Origin: a virus
Length of the DNA: 25,150 nucleotides
Virus record (IMG/VR): IMGVR_UViG_3300023180_004611
Location: 1 to 25,150 of that record
Reading direction: 5' to 3' (one strand)
In this document: positions 6,042 to 13,764 of the stretch, one piece after another
Layout: each line of letters begins with the position of its first letter
Position numbering within the stretch: position 1 is the stretch's first letter
Notes under the pieces: model-generated
What the model saw: only the letters and a program-made list of their open reading frames with translations
Told to the model about the DNA's origin: nothing
Database searches by the model: none
Position numbers and translations under genes: made by a program

Positions 6042-6530
6042 ATGCAGTTGGACGAATTAAGAACAGACGTCGCACTTATTAAAAAAGACATTAAAACTAT
6101 CGAAAGATATTTCGGTAAGTTTGATTCTGCATTAGAACAAATGGCAGAGATGTCTGAGCGAGTTGCAGTTCAAGGCGAGATGCTTAAGAATTGCCACGAC
6201 AAGATCGAAGATCTTGAAGAAAGAATAGATATTCACAAACAAGAAGATGTTGCTCGCGCCGCTGTAATGACAGATCGCTTGGAGCAATATCGCATTTCTT
6301 CTAAGGAAGATCATCAAAGATTATCTGACCAAAACGCTCTTAACAGGGCCGAACGTAATCGTGAGATTATGGAAGCTCTTGCTAAGCTAAACGGAGCGTT
6401 AGATCAAAGAATCAAAGATCAAGAAGGTCGAATCAAGACTCTTGAAAACTGGAAATATTACATGATGGGTATAGGCGCGGTCGTAATGTTTATTGCGATG
6501 AAAATACAGTGGCCTACACTTTTTGGTTGA
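6042..6530 (+). CDS. Coiled-coil protein with C-terminal membrane anchor; candidate lysis accessory protein
   Basis: The first 135 residues are predicted coiled coil (MQLDELRTDVALIKKDIKTI onward, then long Glu/Lys/Arg heptads). Residues about 141-156 (YYMMGIGAVVMFIAMKI) form a single C-terminal membrane segment, so the coiled coil most likely faces the cytoplasm or is membrane-tethered. There is no signal peptide or catalytic motif. The layout loosely resembles XhlA-type lysis helpers, which are shorter. It follows the endolysin and spanin genes and has its own late box, and no other holin candidate is visible here. A holin or lysis-regulator role is therefore possible but not proven; a virion or membrane scaffold role is an alternative. 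The ribosome site GAGG sits only 2 bases from the ATG. Confidence 0.65.
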   Translation: MQLDELRTDVALIKKDIKTIERYFGKFDSALEQMAEMSERVAVQGEMLKNCHDKIEDLEERIDIHKQEDVARAAVMTDRLEQYRISSKEDHQRLSDQNALNRAERNREIMEALAKLNGALDQRIKDQEGRIKTLENWKYYMMGIGAVVMFIAMKIQWPTLFG

Positions 6531-6554
6531 CATTGTGTTGCACTAGTATATAAT
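6527..6554 (+). promoter_or_regulatory. Sigma70-like promoter for the primase/nucleotide block
   Basis: A perfect TTGACA (6527-6532) and a perfect TATAAT (6549-6554) are separated by 16 bases. The -35 overlaps the stop codon of the upstream gene. The predicted transcription start near 6561 leaves a leader of about 22 bases to the ATG at 6583. This is a host-polymerase (early-type) promoter. Confidence 0.85.
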
Positions 6555-6561
6555 TATACTA
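6544..6561 (+). repeat. Inverted repeat over the -10 box
   Basis: Arms TAGTATA and TATACTA flank TAAT, covering the -10 region of the 6527 promoter. Related repeats sit at the other three host-like promoters (17768-17783, 21777-21791, 23107-23124). It could be an operator. Confidence 0.5.
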
Positions 6562-6582
6562 TACGTGAACACTGGATATATT

Positions 6583-7584
6583 ATGGTAGATTTTGTAGAC
6601 ATTCAATATGCTCAAATGTTGTCGGGCCGCCTCGACAACTTTCGAATACGGCATACTTCCCCTTATAAAATTAATTTTAGATGTCCAATTTGTGGTGACT
6701 CTCAAAAGTCCCGCTCTAAGGCCCGTGGTTGGCTTCTAGAAAAGGATAACAGGTTCACCTATTATTGCCATAACTGTGGCGCTTCACAGGGCTTCCAGTA
6801 CTTTCTAAAGTCTATCGATCCACTACTCTATAATGATTATGTTGCTGAGAAGTTTGTAAATAAAGCAAACAATACTATCAAAGATGACGTTACTCAGTTT
6901 CAAACTAAAAAGCCAGTCTTTCAGAAAGATCCTCTAAAAAAATTAAAAAAAGTGAGCCAACTCGCTCATAATCACGCGATCGTAAGATATATAAAGAAGA
7001 GGGGTATTCCACCTCATCATCATTATCGTCTTTACTATGCACCAAAATTCAAAACTTGGATTAATGAAATTATCCCAAATAAGTTTGAACATGTCGGTAA
7101 AGATGAACCCCGTCTGGTGATCCCTTTCTTAGATGAGAAAGGTAAAGTCTTCGGCGTTTCTGCTCGTGGGTTTAATCCTGACGGGATCAGATATATAACT
7201 ATTATGTTTGATGAAAGGCCAAAGATCTTTGGTCTCGACAAAGTCAATTTTAACGAGCCTTACTATATAGTTGAAGGTGCGATTGACTCTTTCTTTTTGT
7301 CTAATGCCATCGCTATGAATGGCGCAGAAGGAAACGGTAATGCTGCAAATGAACGTGCAATATACGTATTTGATGCTGAACCACGTAATAAAGAAATCCA
7401 TAAACGTATGGATAAAGTGATTAAGAACGGTCATAAGATTTGTATATGGCCAACCGATGTACCTGGCAAGGACATCAATGAAATGTATCTAAACGGTCTT
7501 AATGACATTGAAAAGATTATCGAAGATAATACTTATCAGGGTTTGCAAGCCGAATTGAAGTTTGCCGCATGGCGCAAAGTATAG
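6583..7584 (+). CDS. 61: DNA primase, T4 gp61 family
   Basis: The enzyme makes RNA primers for lagging-strand synthesis together with the gp41 helicase. The N-terminal zinc-binding domain has CPICGDS (Cys34, Cys37) and CHNCGAS (Cys62, Cys65), with KARGW between as in T4 gp61. The catalytic Toprim-like part shows EPRLVIPFLDEKGKVFGVSA, then IVEGAIDSFF, YVFDAEPRNKEIHKRM and PGKDINEMYLNG, all aligning by eye with T4 gp61 (342 aa). I prefer the ATG at 6583 over the GTG at 6565, because the promoter just upstream would leave the GTG with almost no leader. It heads an early replication and nucleotide operon. No helicase gene (41) is in the window. Confidence 0.93.
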   Translation: MVDFVDIQYAQMLSGRLDNFRIRHTSPYKINFRCPICGDSQKSRSKARGWLLEKDNRFTYYCHNCGASQGFQYFLKSIDPLLYNDYVAEKFVNKANNTIKDDVTQFQTKKPVFQKDPLKKLKKVSQLAHNHAIVRYIKKRGIPPHHHYRLYYAPKFKTWINEIIPNKFEHVGKDEPRLVIPFLDEKGKVFGVSARGFNPDGIRYITIMFDERPKIFGLDKVNFNEPYYIVEGAIDSFFLSNAIAMNGAEGNGNAANERAIYVFDAEPRNKEIHKRMDKVIKNGHKICIWPTDVPGKDINEMYLNGLNDIEKIIEDNTYQGLQAELKFAAWRKV

Positions 7585-7596
7585 GAGTATTGAATT

Positions 7597-8283
7597 TTGC
7601 ATGCACGACTTATTTCCCATAGCCAACCCGCAGGTCGTATCTACGCAGGAGAACCTGCATTCAAAGGATTGGAAAACATCCAGGACCTCATCGCATATTG
7701 CGCCCGTGTCTCGAATCCATCCAACCAAGCTAACACCAAGACAACTCCAAAGTTACTTGGATATCTCATCAAACACAAACACTGGTCACCATTCGAAATG
7801 GCAAGCGCCTGCATCGAAGTCGAAACAACCAGAGACATCGCAAGACAGCTCCTCAGACACCGTTCGTTTTCATTTCAAGAGTTTTCTCAGCGGTATGCTG
7901 ACGTTCGCGATCTTGGCGATGATTTTGTTCTAAGAGAGGCTCGTCTACAGGATACTAAGAATCGTCAAAATAGTATTGATGTAGATGATCCAAAGCTATC
8001 AGCAGAATGGAGAATGAGACAACAAGATGTAATCGACAAGGCAAAAGAACATTACAATTGGGCTATTGCAAATGGTATTGCAAAGGAACAAGCAAGAGCT
8101 GTTTTGCCAGAAGGATTAACTAAATCACGTTTATATGTTAATGGTACTATTCGTTCTTGGATTCATTTCATTGAATTGCGTTCAGGTAATGGAACACAAA
8201 AAGAACACATGGAGTTGGCTCGTGCAATTGCAGAAGCTATATCCAAAATTTATCCAGAAATAACCAATTTTGTTCAAGAATAA
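7597..8283 (+). CDS. thyX: Flavin-dependent thymidylate synthase ThyX
   Basis: ThyX methylates dUMP to dTMP using FAD, NADPH and methylene-tetrahydrofolate. The diagnostic motif RHRSFSFQEFSQRY is at residues 87-100, and the length of 228 is normal. C-terminal GLTKSRLYVNGTIRSWIHFI matches the family's substrate-binding region. The start is a TTG at 7597 with AGGAG (7583-7587) 9 bases upstream; the nearby ATG at 7601 is in another frame. It sits between primase and ribonucleotide reductase, fitting dNTP supply for replication. The first 270 or so bases are C-rich, with many C-ending codons (hand count for 7681-7740: 10 of 20 codons), while the second half is not (1 of 20 for 8041-8100). This hints at recombination within the gene. 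Confidence 0.95.
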   Translation: MHARLISHSQPAGRIYAGEPAFKGLENIQDLIAYCARVSNPSNQANTKTTPKLLGYLIKHKHWSPFEMASACIEVETTRDIARQLLRHRSFSFQEFSQRYADVRDLGDDFVLREARLQDTKNRQNSIDVDDPKLSAEWRMRQQDVIDKAKEHYNWAIANGIAKEQARAVLPEGLTKSRLYVNGTIRSWIHFIELRSGNGTQKEHMELARAIAEAISKIYPEITNFVQE

Positions 8284-8305
8284 CTACATATAGTTAAAAA
8301 ATACG

Positions 8306-8314
8306 TAATAAATA
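8306..8314 (+). promoter_or_regulatory. T4-type late promoter box TAATAAATA upstream of nrdA
   Basis: The box lies 30 bases before the nrdA ATG, and AAGGA (8331-8335) serves as ribosome site. It is identical to the boxes at 1435 and 2196. It would allow nrdAB-grx to be transcribed late as well as from the 6527 promoter. Confidence 0.6.
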
Positions 8315-8344
8315 CTACATGTTGAGAGAGAAGGAAAATGAAGC

Positions 8345-10642
8345 ATGCTGCAGGTCGTAAAGCGTGACGGGTCAAAAGAAGAATTAAATATCGAAAAACT
8401 ACACAAGGTTGTCTTTTTTGCTTGTGATGGAATTTCAGGAGTAAGCCCGTCAGAAGTTGAAATCAAAAGTCAAATTCAGTTTTTTAATGGTATGACGACA
8501 AAGGAAATTCAAGAAACCTTAATTAAAGCAGCAGCTGACTTAATTTCTGAAGAAACACCAAACTATCAATATGTTGGCGGTCGCTTAGTAAACTATGCGC
8601 TTCGTAAAGAAGTGTACGATCATTACGAGCCTTGTCACGTAAAAGAACTTGTCGAGCGTAATATTGAGATGGGATTTTACGATCCTGAATTGATTACATA
8701 TTACGATGATGATGAGTGGGACAAGATTAACGGATTCATCAAGCACCAGCGAGATGAGAATCTTACATACGTTGCTATGGAACAGTTGCGCGGCAAGTAC
8801 CTTTGTCAAAACAGAGTAACTGGCGAAATTTTTGAAACACCACAAATGTGTTACATTTTGATTGCTGCTACTCTTTTCAATAACTACCCAAAAGAAACCC
8901 GTTTGAAATGGATTAAGGACTATTATGACGCTATCTCTCTTCACGATATCAGCCTTCCTACTCCTGTTATGGCAGGTGTACGTACTCCTCAACGACAGTT
9001 TAGCTCCTGTGTTCTTATCGAGACTGATGACTCTCTTGACAGCATTAATGCTACTTCTAGTAGCATCGTTAAGTACGTATCCCAAAAAGCAGGAATCGGT
9101 ATTGGGGCTGGTTCAATCCGCGCTATTGGATCACCTATCCGCAAGGGCGACGCCTATCACACAGGAGTAATTCCTTTCTATAAGCACTTCCAATCCGCAA
9201 CCAAGTCTTGTTCTCAAGGCGGTGTTCGTGGAGGTGCTGCAACATTGTACTATCCAATCTGGCACTATGAAGTAGAAGATCTTCTTGTATTGAAAAACAA
9301 TAAAGGTACTGAAGATAATCGTGTTCGACATATGGATTACGGAGTACAGTTTAACAAGCTAATGTACGAGCGTTTGATTACAGGCGGCGAGATTACTTTG
9401 TTCTCTCCTGCAGATGTTCCCGGCTTGTATGAAGCCTTCTTTGCAGACCAAGATAAGTTCCGTGAACTATATGAAACTGCTGAGCGCAACACTCGCCTTC
9501 GTAAGAAGTCTATTCCTGCTGCTCAACTCTTTTCTATGTTTATGGAAGAACGTAAAAACACAGGTCGTATCTATCTACAAAACGTTGATAATGCAAACGA
9601 TCATGGATCATTTATTCCAGAAGTTGCACCTATTCGCCAATCAAATCTTTGTGCTGAGATCGACTTGCCAACTAAACCATTGAATGATATCAATGATCCG
9701 GACGGTGAGATTAGTCTATGTACATTGTCTGCAATTAACTGGGGTAACGTAAAATCTCCAGAAGATTTTGAAAAAGCATGTACACTTGCTGTCCGCGGTC
9801 TAGATGCTTTGCTTTCATATCAAAACTATCCAATCCTAGCTGCTCAGTTGTCTACTGAAAAACGCCGTCCTATTGGTGTTGGTATTATTAACTTTGCTTA
9901 TTGGATGGCCAAGCATGATCTATCCTATCAAGACATCACTCCAGAGGGGCTAGAATTGGTCGATGAGTACGCTGAGGCATGGTCATACTATTTAATTAAG
10001 GCTTCTGCTGATTTAGCTGTTGACATGGGATCTATTCCTGGTATTATGGAAACTAAGTATGGACATGGAATCACTCCTAACCAAACTTATAAGAAAGATC
10101 TTGACGAACTTGTTAAGCATAAAGAACGCATGGATTGGAAAGGATTACGTAAACAGCTCAAAAATACAGGTATTCGTAACTCTACACTTATGGCTCTTAT
10201 GCCTTCGGAAACATCTGCTCAGGTGGCAAATGCAACAAACGGTATTGAACCGCCTCGTAGTTTGATTTCTGTAAAACAATCTAAACACGGTGTATTGAAG
10301 CAAGTTGTGCCTCAGTACTTCCACTTTAAAAATAAGTATGATCTACTATGGGATCAAAAATCTCCTCAAGGTTATCTAAAGATTATGGCAGTATTGCAAA
10401 AGTATATTGATCAAGGTATCTCAGTCAATACTAGTTACAACCCACAATTCTTTGAGGACGAGAAAATTCCAATGAGTGTTCTTCTACAAGACCTACTTAT
10501 GTTCTATAAGTATGGTGGAAAGCAACTCTATTACTTTAATACTTATGATGGCCAAGGCGAGCTTGACGTTGACAAGATGACTGAAGAAGCTTTACCACAA
10601 GGTGAACTAGACGACGCAGACTGCGAAAGCTGCACTATTTAA
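8345..10642 (+). CDS. nrdA: Class Ia ribonucleoside-diphosphate reductase, large (alpha) subunit
   Basis: NrdA reduces ribonucleoside diphosphates to deoxyribonucleotides with NrdB and a glutaredoxin. All catalytic residues are in place at nearly E. coli spacing: C222 (SSCVLIE), N434/C436/E438 (QSNLCAEID), C459 (SLCTLSA), Y729/Y730 (QLYYFNTYDG) and the C-terminal shuttle pair C760/C763 (DCESC). The N-terminal 85 residues form an ATP-cone (VVKRDGSKEELNIEKLHKVV), so allosteric control by ATP/dATP is likely. The length of 765 is normal (E. coli 761). I chose the ATG at 8345; an ATG at 8338 opens only nine codons. nrdB follows after 23 bases. Nothing is missing, so the enzyme should be active. 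Confidence 0.97.
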   Translation: MLQVVKRDGSKEELNIEKLHKVVFFACDGISGVSPSEVEIKSQIQFFNGMTTKEIQETLIKAAADLISEETPNYQYVGGRLVNYALRKEVYDHYEPCHVKELVERNIEMGFYDPELITYYDDDEWDKINGFIKHQRDENLTYVAMEQLRGKYLCQNRVTGEIFETPQMCYILIAATLFNNYPKETRLKWIKDYYDAISLHDISLPTPVMAGVRTPQRQFSSCVLIETDDSLDSINATSSSIVKYVSQKAGIGIGAGSIRAIGSPIRKGDAYHTGVIPFYKHFQSATKSCSQGGVRGGAATLYYPIWHYEVEDLLVLKNNKGTEDNRVRHMDYGVQFNKLMYERLITGGEITLFSPADVPGLYEAFFADQDKFRELYETAERNTRLRKKSIPAAQLFSMFMEERKNTGRIYLQNVDNANDHGSFIPEVAPIRQSNLCAEIDLPTKPLNDINDPDGEISLCTLSAINWGNVKSPEDFEKACTLAVRGLDALLSYQNYPILAAQLSTEKRRPIGVGIINFAYWMAKHDLSYQDITPEGLELVDEYAEAWSYYLIKASADLAVDMGSIPGIMETKYGHGITPNQTYKKDLDELVKHKERMDWKGLRKQLKNTGIRNSTLMALMPSETSAQVANATNGIEPPRSLISVKQSKHGVLKQVVPQYFHFKNKYDLLWDQKSPQGYLKIMAVLQKYIDQGISVNTSYNPQFFEDEKIPMSVLLQDLLMFYKYGGKQLYYFNTYDGQGELDVDKMTEEALPQGELDDADCESCTI

Positions 10643-10665
10643 CATTTAAACATAAAGGAATTCAA

Positions 10666-11811
10666 ATGAGCGTTTTTGACGTACAAAACCGTGTTGACCA
10701 TACATCTGTCGCATCTTTTCTAGATCCCAGCGGTGGCCCAACGATTCAACGTTATGACACTTTGAAGTACAAACAGTTTGATCAGTTGACTGACAAACAA
10801 CTAGGATTCTTTTGGCGCCCTGAAGAAGTAGACATCTATCAGGATGCTAAGGATTTTAAAGCACTTACATCACACGAGCAACACATCTTTACTTCAAACT
10901 TGAAGCGTCAAATTTTGCTCGATTCTGTACAAGGCCGTGCTCCGGCTGAAAGCTTTGGTAGTATTGTTTCATTGCCTGAGCTTGAGAACTGGATCATTAC
11001 TTGGACATTCTCTGAAACAATTCATAGCCGTTCATACACTCATATTATTCGCAATGTATATTCTAACCCATCTAAAATCTTTGATGAGATGCTAGACATT
11101 CAAGAAATTATCGATTGTGCTGACGATATTTCTAAACACTACGACGATCTCATTCAGATGGCGGGGTGGTATAATCTTCTTGGTGAAGGTACCTTTGAAT
11201 TGAATCAAAAGGGTATGAAAGAAGGTACTGAAGTTAAGGTTGATTTGTATGAACTTAAGAAAAAGCTTTGGCTAACTCTTATGAGTGTTAACATACTAGA
11301 GGGAGTACGATTCTATGTCTCTTTTGCTTGCTCTTGGGCTTTTGCGGAACTTAAGAAGATGGAAGGAAACGCGAAAATTATCAAACTAATTGCTCGCGAT
11401 GAGAATCTACACCTTGCATCTACTCAAATGATGTTGAAACTACTTCGTAAGGAAGATCCAGACTTTGAGAAGATTGCTGCAGAAACAGAACAAGAATGTA
11501 TTCAAATGTTTGTAGACGCCGTAGATCAAGAGAAAGCTTGGGCAGAGTATTTGTTCAAAGATGGCTCAATGATTGGTTTGAATACGGAACTTCTAAGTCA
11601 ATACATTGAATTCATTGCATCAAAACGAATGACAAATGTAAAGTTAGAGTCTCCATACGGTAAACCTCAAAATCCGTTGCCGTGGACTCAAAAATGGATT
11701 TCAGGAGCAGAGGTACAGGTTGCACCTCAAGAAACTGAAATTACTAGTTATGTACAAGGTGGAACTAAACAGGACGTATCAACAGACACATTCAAAGGAT
11801 TCAGCTTATGA
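10666..11811 (+). CDS. nrdB: Class Ia ribonucleoside-diphosphate reductase, small (beta) subunit
   Basis: NrdB carries the di-iron centre and tyrosyl radical for NrdA. Visible ligands are D86 (LLDSVQGR), E117 and H120 (FSETIHSRSYTHI), E212 (LEGVRF), and E246 and H249 (DENLHLAST). Y124 is the radical tyrosine, at the same spacing from E117/H120 as in E. coli (E115, H118, Y122). The length of 381 is typical. AAAGGA sits before the ATG at 10666. It follows nrdA by 23 bases and overlaps the glutaredoxin gene by 4 bases (ATGA), so the three are co-translated. The C-terminus (TDTFKGFSL) is the likely tail that docks on NrdA. Iron demand links it loosely to the heme gene downstream. Confidence 0.97.
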   Translation: MSVFDVQNRVDHTSVASFLDPSGGPTIQRYDTLKYKQFDQLTDKQLGFFWRPEEVDIYQDAKDFKALTSHEQHIFTSNLKRQILLDSVQGRAPAESFGSIVSLPELENWIITWTFSETIHSRSYTHIIRNVYSNPSKIFDEMLDIQEIIDCADDISKHYDDLIQMAGWYNLLGEGTFELNQKGMKEGTEVKVDLYELKKKLWLTLMSVNILEGVRFYVSFACSWAFAELKKMEGNAKIIKLIARDENLHLASTQMMLKLLRKEDPDFEKIAAETEQECIQMFVDAVDQEKAWAEYLFKDGSMIGLNTELLSQYIEFIASKRMTNVKLESPYGKPQNPLPWTQKWISGAEVQVAPQETEITSYVQGGTKQDVSTDTFKGFSL

Positions 11812-12059
11812 TTTACATATGGGGAAAGGCAGCATGCCCTAGCTGCGAAAAAGCAAAACGTACACTAGATACGCATAACATCAAATATGAATATCGCCAA
11901 CTCGGTGTAGACTTTGAACGAGAAGATGTCATTGCAGAGTTTCCAGAAGCTCGTACATTTCCGCAAATTGTTATCAACGGTCAAAAGATTGGTGGCTATG
12001 AACAAATGGTGAAATATATCGAGGATACTGGATATACAGGAACTGGATATTCATTATAA
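11808..12059 (+). CDS. nrdC: Glutaredoxin, probable NrdC-type electron donor for ribonucleotide reductase
   Basis: The 83-residue protein has the redox-active CPSC (Cys10, Cys13) after a first beta strand (MIYIWGKAA), the cis-proline motif TFPQIVING, and GGYEQM near the end, as in glutaredoxins. The CPSC site differs from the CPYC of host glutaredoxins and the CVYC of T4 NrdC. The ATG at 11808 overlaps the nrdB stop, so it most likely re-reduces NrdA. A late promoter box overlaps its stop codon (12055-12062). A second, more diverged glutaredoxin lies at 21523. Confidence 0.93.
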   Translation: MIYIWGKAACPSCEKAKRTLDTHNIKYEYRQLGVDFEREDVIAEFPEARTFPQIVINGQKIGGYEQMVKYIEDTGYTGTGYSL

Positions 12060-12062
12060 ATA
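12055..12062 (+). promoter_or_regulatory. Perfect T4 late promoter box TATAAATA upstream of hemA
   Basis: The octamer is identical to the T4 late consensus, overlaps the glutaredoxin stop codon and lies 26 bases before the hemA ATG. A weak stem, AAATACT (12058-12064) with AGTATTT (12079-12085), overlaps it. Confidence 0.7.
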
Positions 12063-12088
12063 CTTAAAAACAATTAAGAGTATTTGTA

Positions 12089-13291
12089 ATGGACCGCGAC
12101 CTACTACATTATTTTGAGCAGACTATTGGTGACTTCAAAGAAGATGGTCGCTATCGTGTATTTAACGATATTATAAGAGAAAGGGGGCAGTTTCCAAAAG
12201 CCATTTGGTATGGGAAATATGCCCCTAAAAACATTGTGAACTGGTGTTCTAATGACTATCTTGGCATGGGCCAAAATGAATACGTCATTAGTGCAATGCA
12301 TACAGCATTAGATCAAACCGGCGCTGGTTCTGGTGGCACTCGTAACATTGGTGGTACATCTCAGTATCATGTTACACTTGAAAGAGAGCTTGCAACATTA
12401 CATAATAAAGAAGCAGCTCTCTTGTTTTCTTCGGCATATGTAGCCAACGAATGGGCCCTTGTTGCTCTGAGTAGAATAATTCCAAACATTTGTTTTATCT
12501 CTGATAATAAAAATCATGCTTCTATTATTATGGGAGTGAAACACAGCAGAGCTGACAAGATTATCTTTCCACACAATGATATGGATGAACTTGAGTTAGC
12601 TTTGCAAACCGCAACAATGTCTAATCAGACACCTGTTATTGTTTTTGAATCAGTTTATAGTATGGATGGAGACGTAGCACCAATTGAAGATATTTGCGAC
12701 CTTGCAGACAAGTATGGCGCAATCACCTATATAGATGAGGTACACGCAGTAGGAATGTATGGCGATACGGGAGCAGGATACTGCGAATGGTTAGGCGTAC
12801 AACATAGGATTGATATAATCAATGGAACATTGGGAAAAGCCTTTGGGGTTCAAGGTGGTTATATTGCTGGCAATAGCGCTGTTATTGACGCTATTCGGTC
12901 CGTGGCTTCTGGGTTCATCTTTACAACAAGTATCTCGCCCGTCCTCTGCGCAGGAGCAATCGCCGCCATCAAATATCTCCGTGACGCTACCGGATTAAGA
13001 AAACAGCACCAGAAAAAGGCGGAACAATTAAAATATATGTTAGGAGCTGCTGAGATTCCAGTTCATCAAAATGCTTGCACCCATATTGTACCAGTGATGG
13101 TAAATGATGCATTTAGATGTAAAACTGCGAGTGACCGTCTATTGAATGAGTTTGGAATTTATATACAACCTATAAATAGTCCGACAGTTGAAGTTGGTAC
13201 AGAAAGATTGCGTATAGCTCCTACTCCATATCATACTGATGTTATGATGGTAGAACTAGTGACAGCTTTAAAAAAGGTATTACATAAATGA
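12089..13291 (+). CDS. hemA: 5-aminolevulinate synthase (Shemin pathway, first step of heme synthesis)
   Basis: The enzyme condenses glycine with succinyl-CoA to give 5-aminolevulinate. Family landmarks are [17 protein letters not shown] (22-38), [12 protein letters not shown] (51-62), [13 protein letters not shown] (78-90), [14 protein letters not shown] (186-199), [11 protein letters not shown] (215-225, with D216 and H219 for PLP) and [13 protein letters not shown] with PLP-lysine K250. The length of 400 matches alphaproteobacterial HemA (about 400). These match ALAS better than the related KBL, BioF and SPT enzymes. No Cys-Pro heme regulatory motif is present. A perfect late box lies upstream, and the ribosome site is weak (AAGAG). 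It is coupled by ATGA to a DUF454-like gene. A C-rich patch at about 12899-13000 differs from the rest of the gene. It is a probable auxiliary metabolic gene from an alphaproteobacterial host. Confidence 0.9.
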   Translation: MDRDLLHYFEQTIGDFKEDGRYRVFNDIIRERGQFPKAIWYGKYAPKNIVNWCSNDYLGMGQNEYVISAMHTALDQTGAGSGGTRNIGGTSQYHVTLERELATLHNKEAALLFSSAYVANEWALVALSRIIPNICFISDNKNHASIIMGVKHSRADKIIFPHNDMDELELALQTATMSNQTPVIVFESVYSMDGDVAPIEDICDLADKYGAITYIDEVHAVGMYGDTGAGYCEWLGVQHRIDIINGTLGKAFGVQGGYIAGNSAVIDAIRSVASGFIFTTSISPVLCAGAIAAIKYLRDATGLRKQHQKKAEQLKYMLGAAEIPVHQNACTHIVPVMVNDAFRCKTASDRLLNEFGIYIQPINSPTVEVGTERLRIAPTPYHTDVMMVELVTALKKVLHK

Positions 13292-13764
13292 ATCAACTTG
13301 AAGCCGCATTTTTCGGCAAAACATTATGGAAGAAAGAGAGTAAAATGACTAAATTGAAAAAAGCATTCTGGTTCGTATGTGGAATGCTATGTTTAGGTAT
13401 TGCATATCTAGGCGTAATTCTACCAGGTATTCCGTGGAGTACTCCGATCCTTGGCGCAGCATTCTGCTTTGCTAAGTCGAGCGAAAAGTTCCACAACTGG
13501 ATTATGAACCACAAAACATTTGGCCCATTCATTACAGAATGGCAAACATATAAAGTATATCCACAAAAAGCAAAGTATATTATGATGGCAGTCATGTCGA
13601 CATCGTTGGCTGTGATGTACTTTGGAACTGGCAATCCTATGGCAACATTATATTTGTTTATTTTGTTTGCTTTGATTGTCACTTGGGCATGGAGATTTCC
13701 AGGCTCGAAAGAAGAAGCACAGCGTCGTATTGATGCGGGAGAGAAGCTTGGCTGGTTAAAGTAA
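13288..13764 (+). CDS. DUF454 (YbaN-like) inner-membrane protein
   Basis: The protein has three likely membrane segments (about residues 27-46, 96-112 and 116-132 from the first ATG) and the family signature: [20 protein letters not shown], then [20 protein letters not shown] and a GPFITEW stretch. Its molecular function is not known. The ATG at 13288 overlaps the hemA stop (ATGA); an in-frame ATG at 13345 ([10 protein letters not shown]) has a purine-rich ribosome site, AGAAAGAGAG, and would remove 19 residues. Tight coupling to hemA suggests a shared purpose, perhaps in tetrapyrrole or membrane physiology, but this is inference. It overlaps the next gene as TAATG. Confidence 0.85.
   Translation: MNQLEAAFFGKTLWKKESKMTKLKKAFWFVCGMLCLGIAYLGVILPGIPWSTPILGAAFCFAKSSEKFHNWIMNHKTFGPFITEWQTYKVYPQKAKYIMMAVMSTSLAVMYFGTGNPMATLYLFILFALIVTWAWRFPGSKEEAQRRIDAGEKLGWLK

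Noticed and set aside
7562-7933. Long open frame overlapping thyX, with a hydrophobic C-terminus
   Set aside because: The thyX frame carries the diagnostic ThyX motif in this region. The alternative frame is open because of the C-rich composition, and its ATG at 7601 is poorly spaced from the ribosome site.
8338-8367. Nine-codon ATG frame just before nrdA (possible leader peptide)
   Set aside because: AAGGA is only 2 bases from this ATG but 9 bases from the nrdA ATG at 8345, so the ribosome site serves nrdA.
12058-12085. Seven-base stem upstream of hemA (AAATACT/AGTATTT)
   Set aside because: The loop is 14 bases, no T tract follows, and it overlaps the late box. It is too weak to call a terminator or riboswitch.
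13171-13178. TATAAATA inside hemA
   Set aside because: It lies within coding sequence and is more than 100 bases from the next start. A second internal match at 23727-23734 suggests chance in AT-rich DNA.
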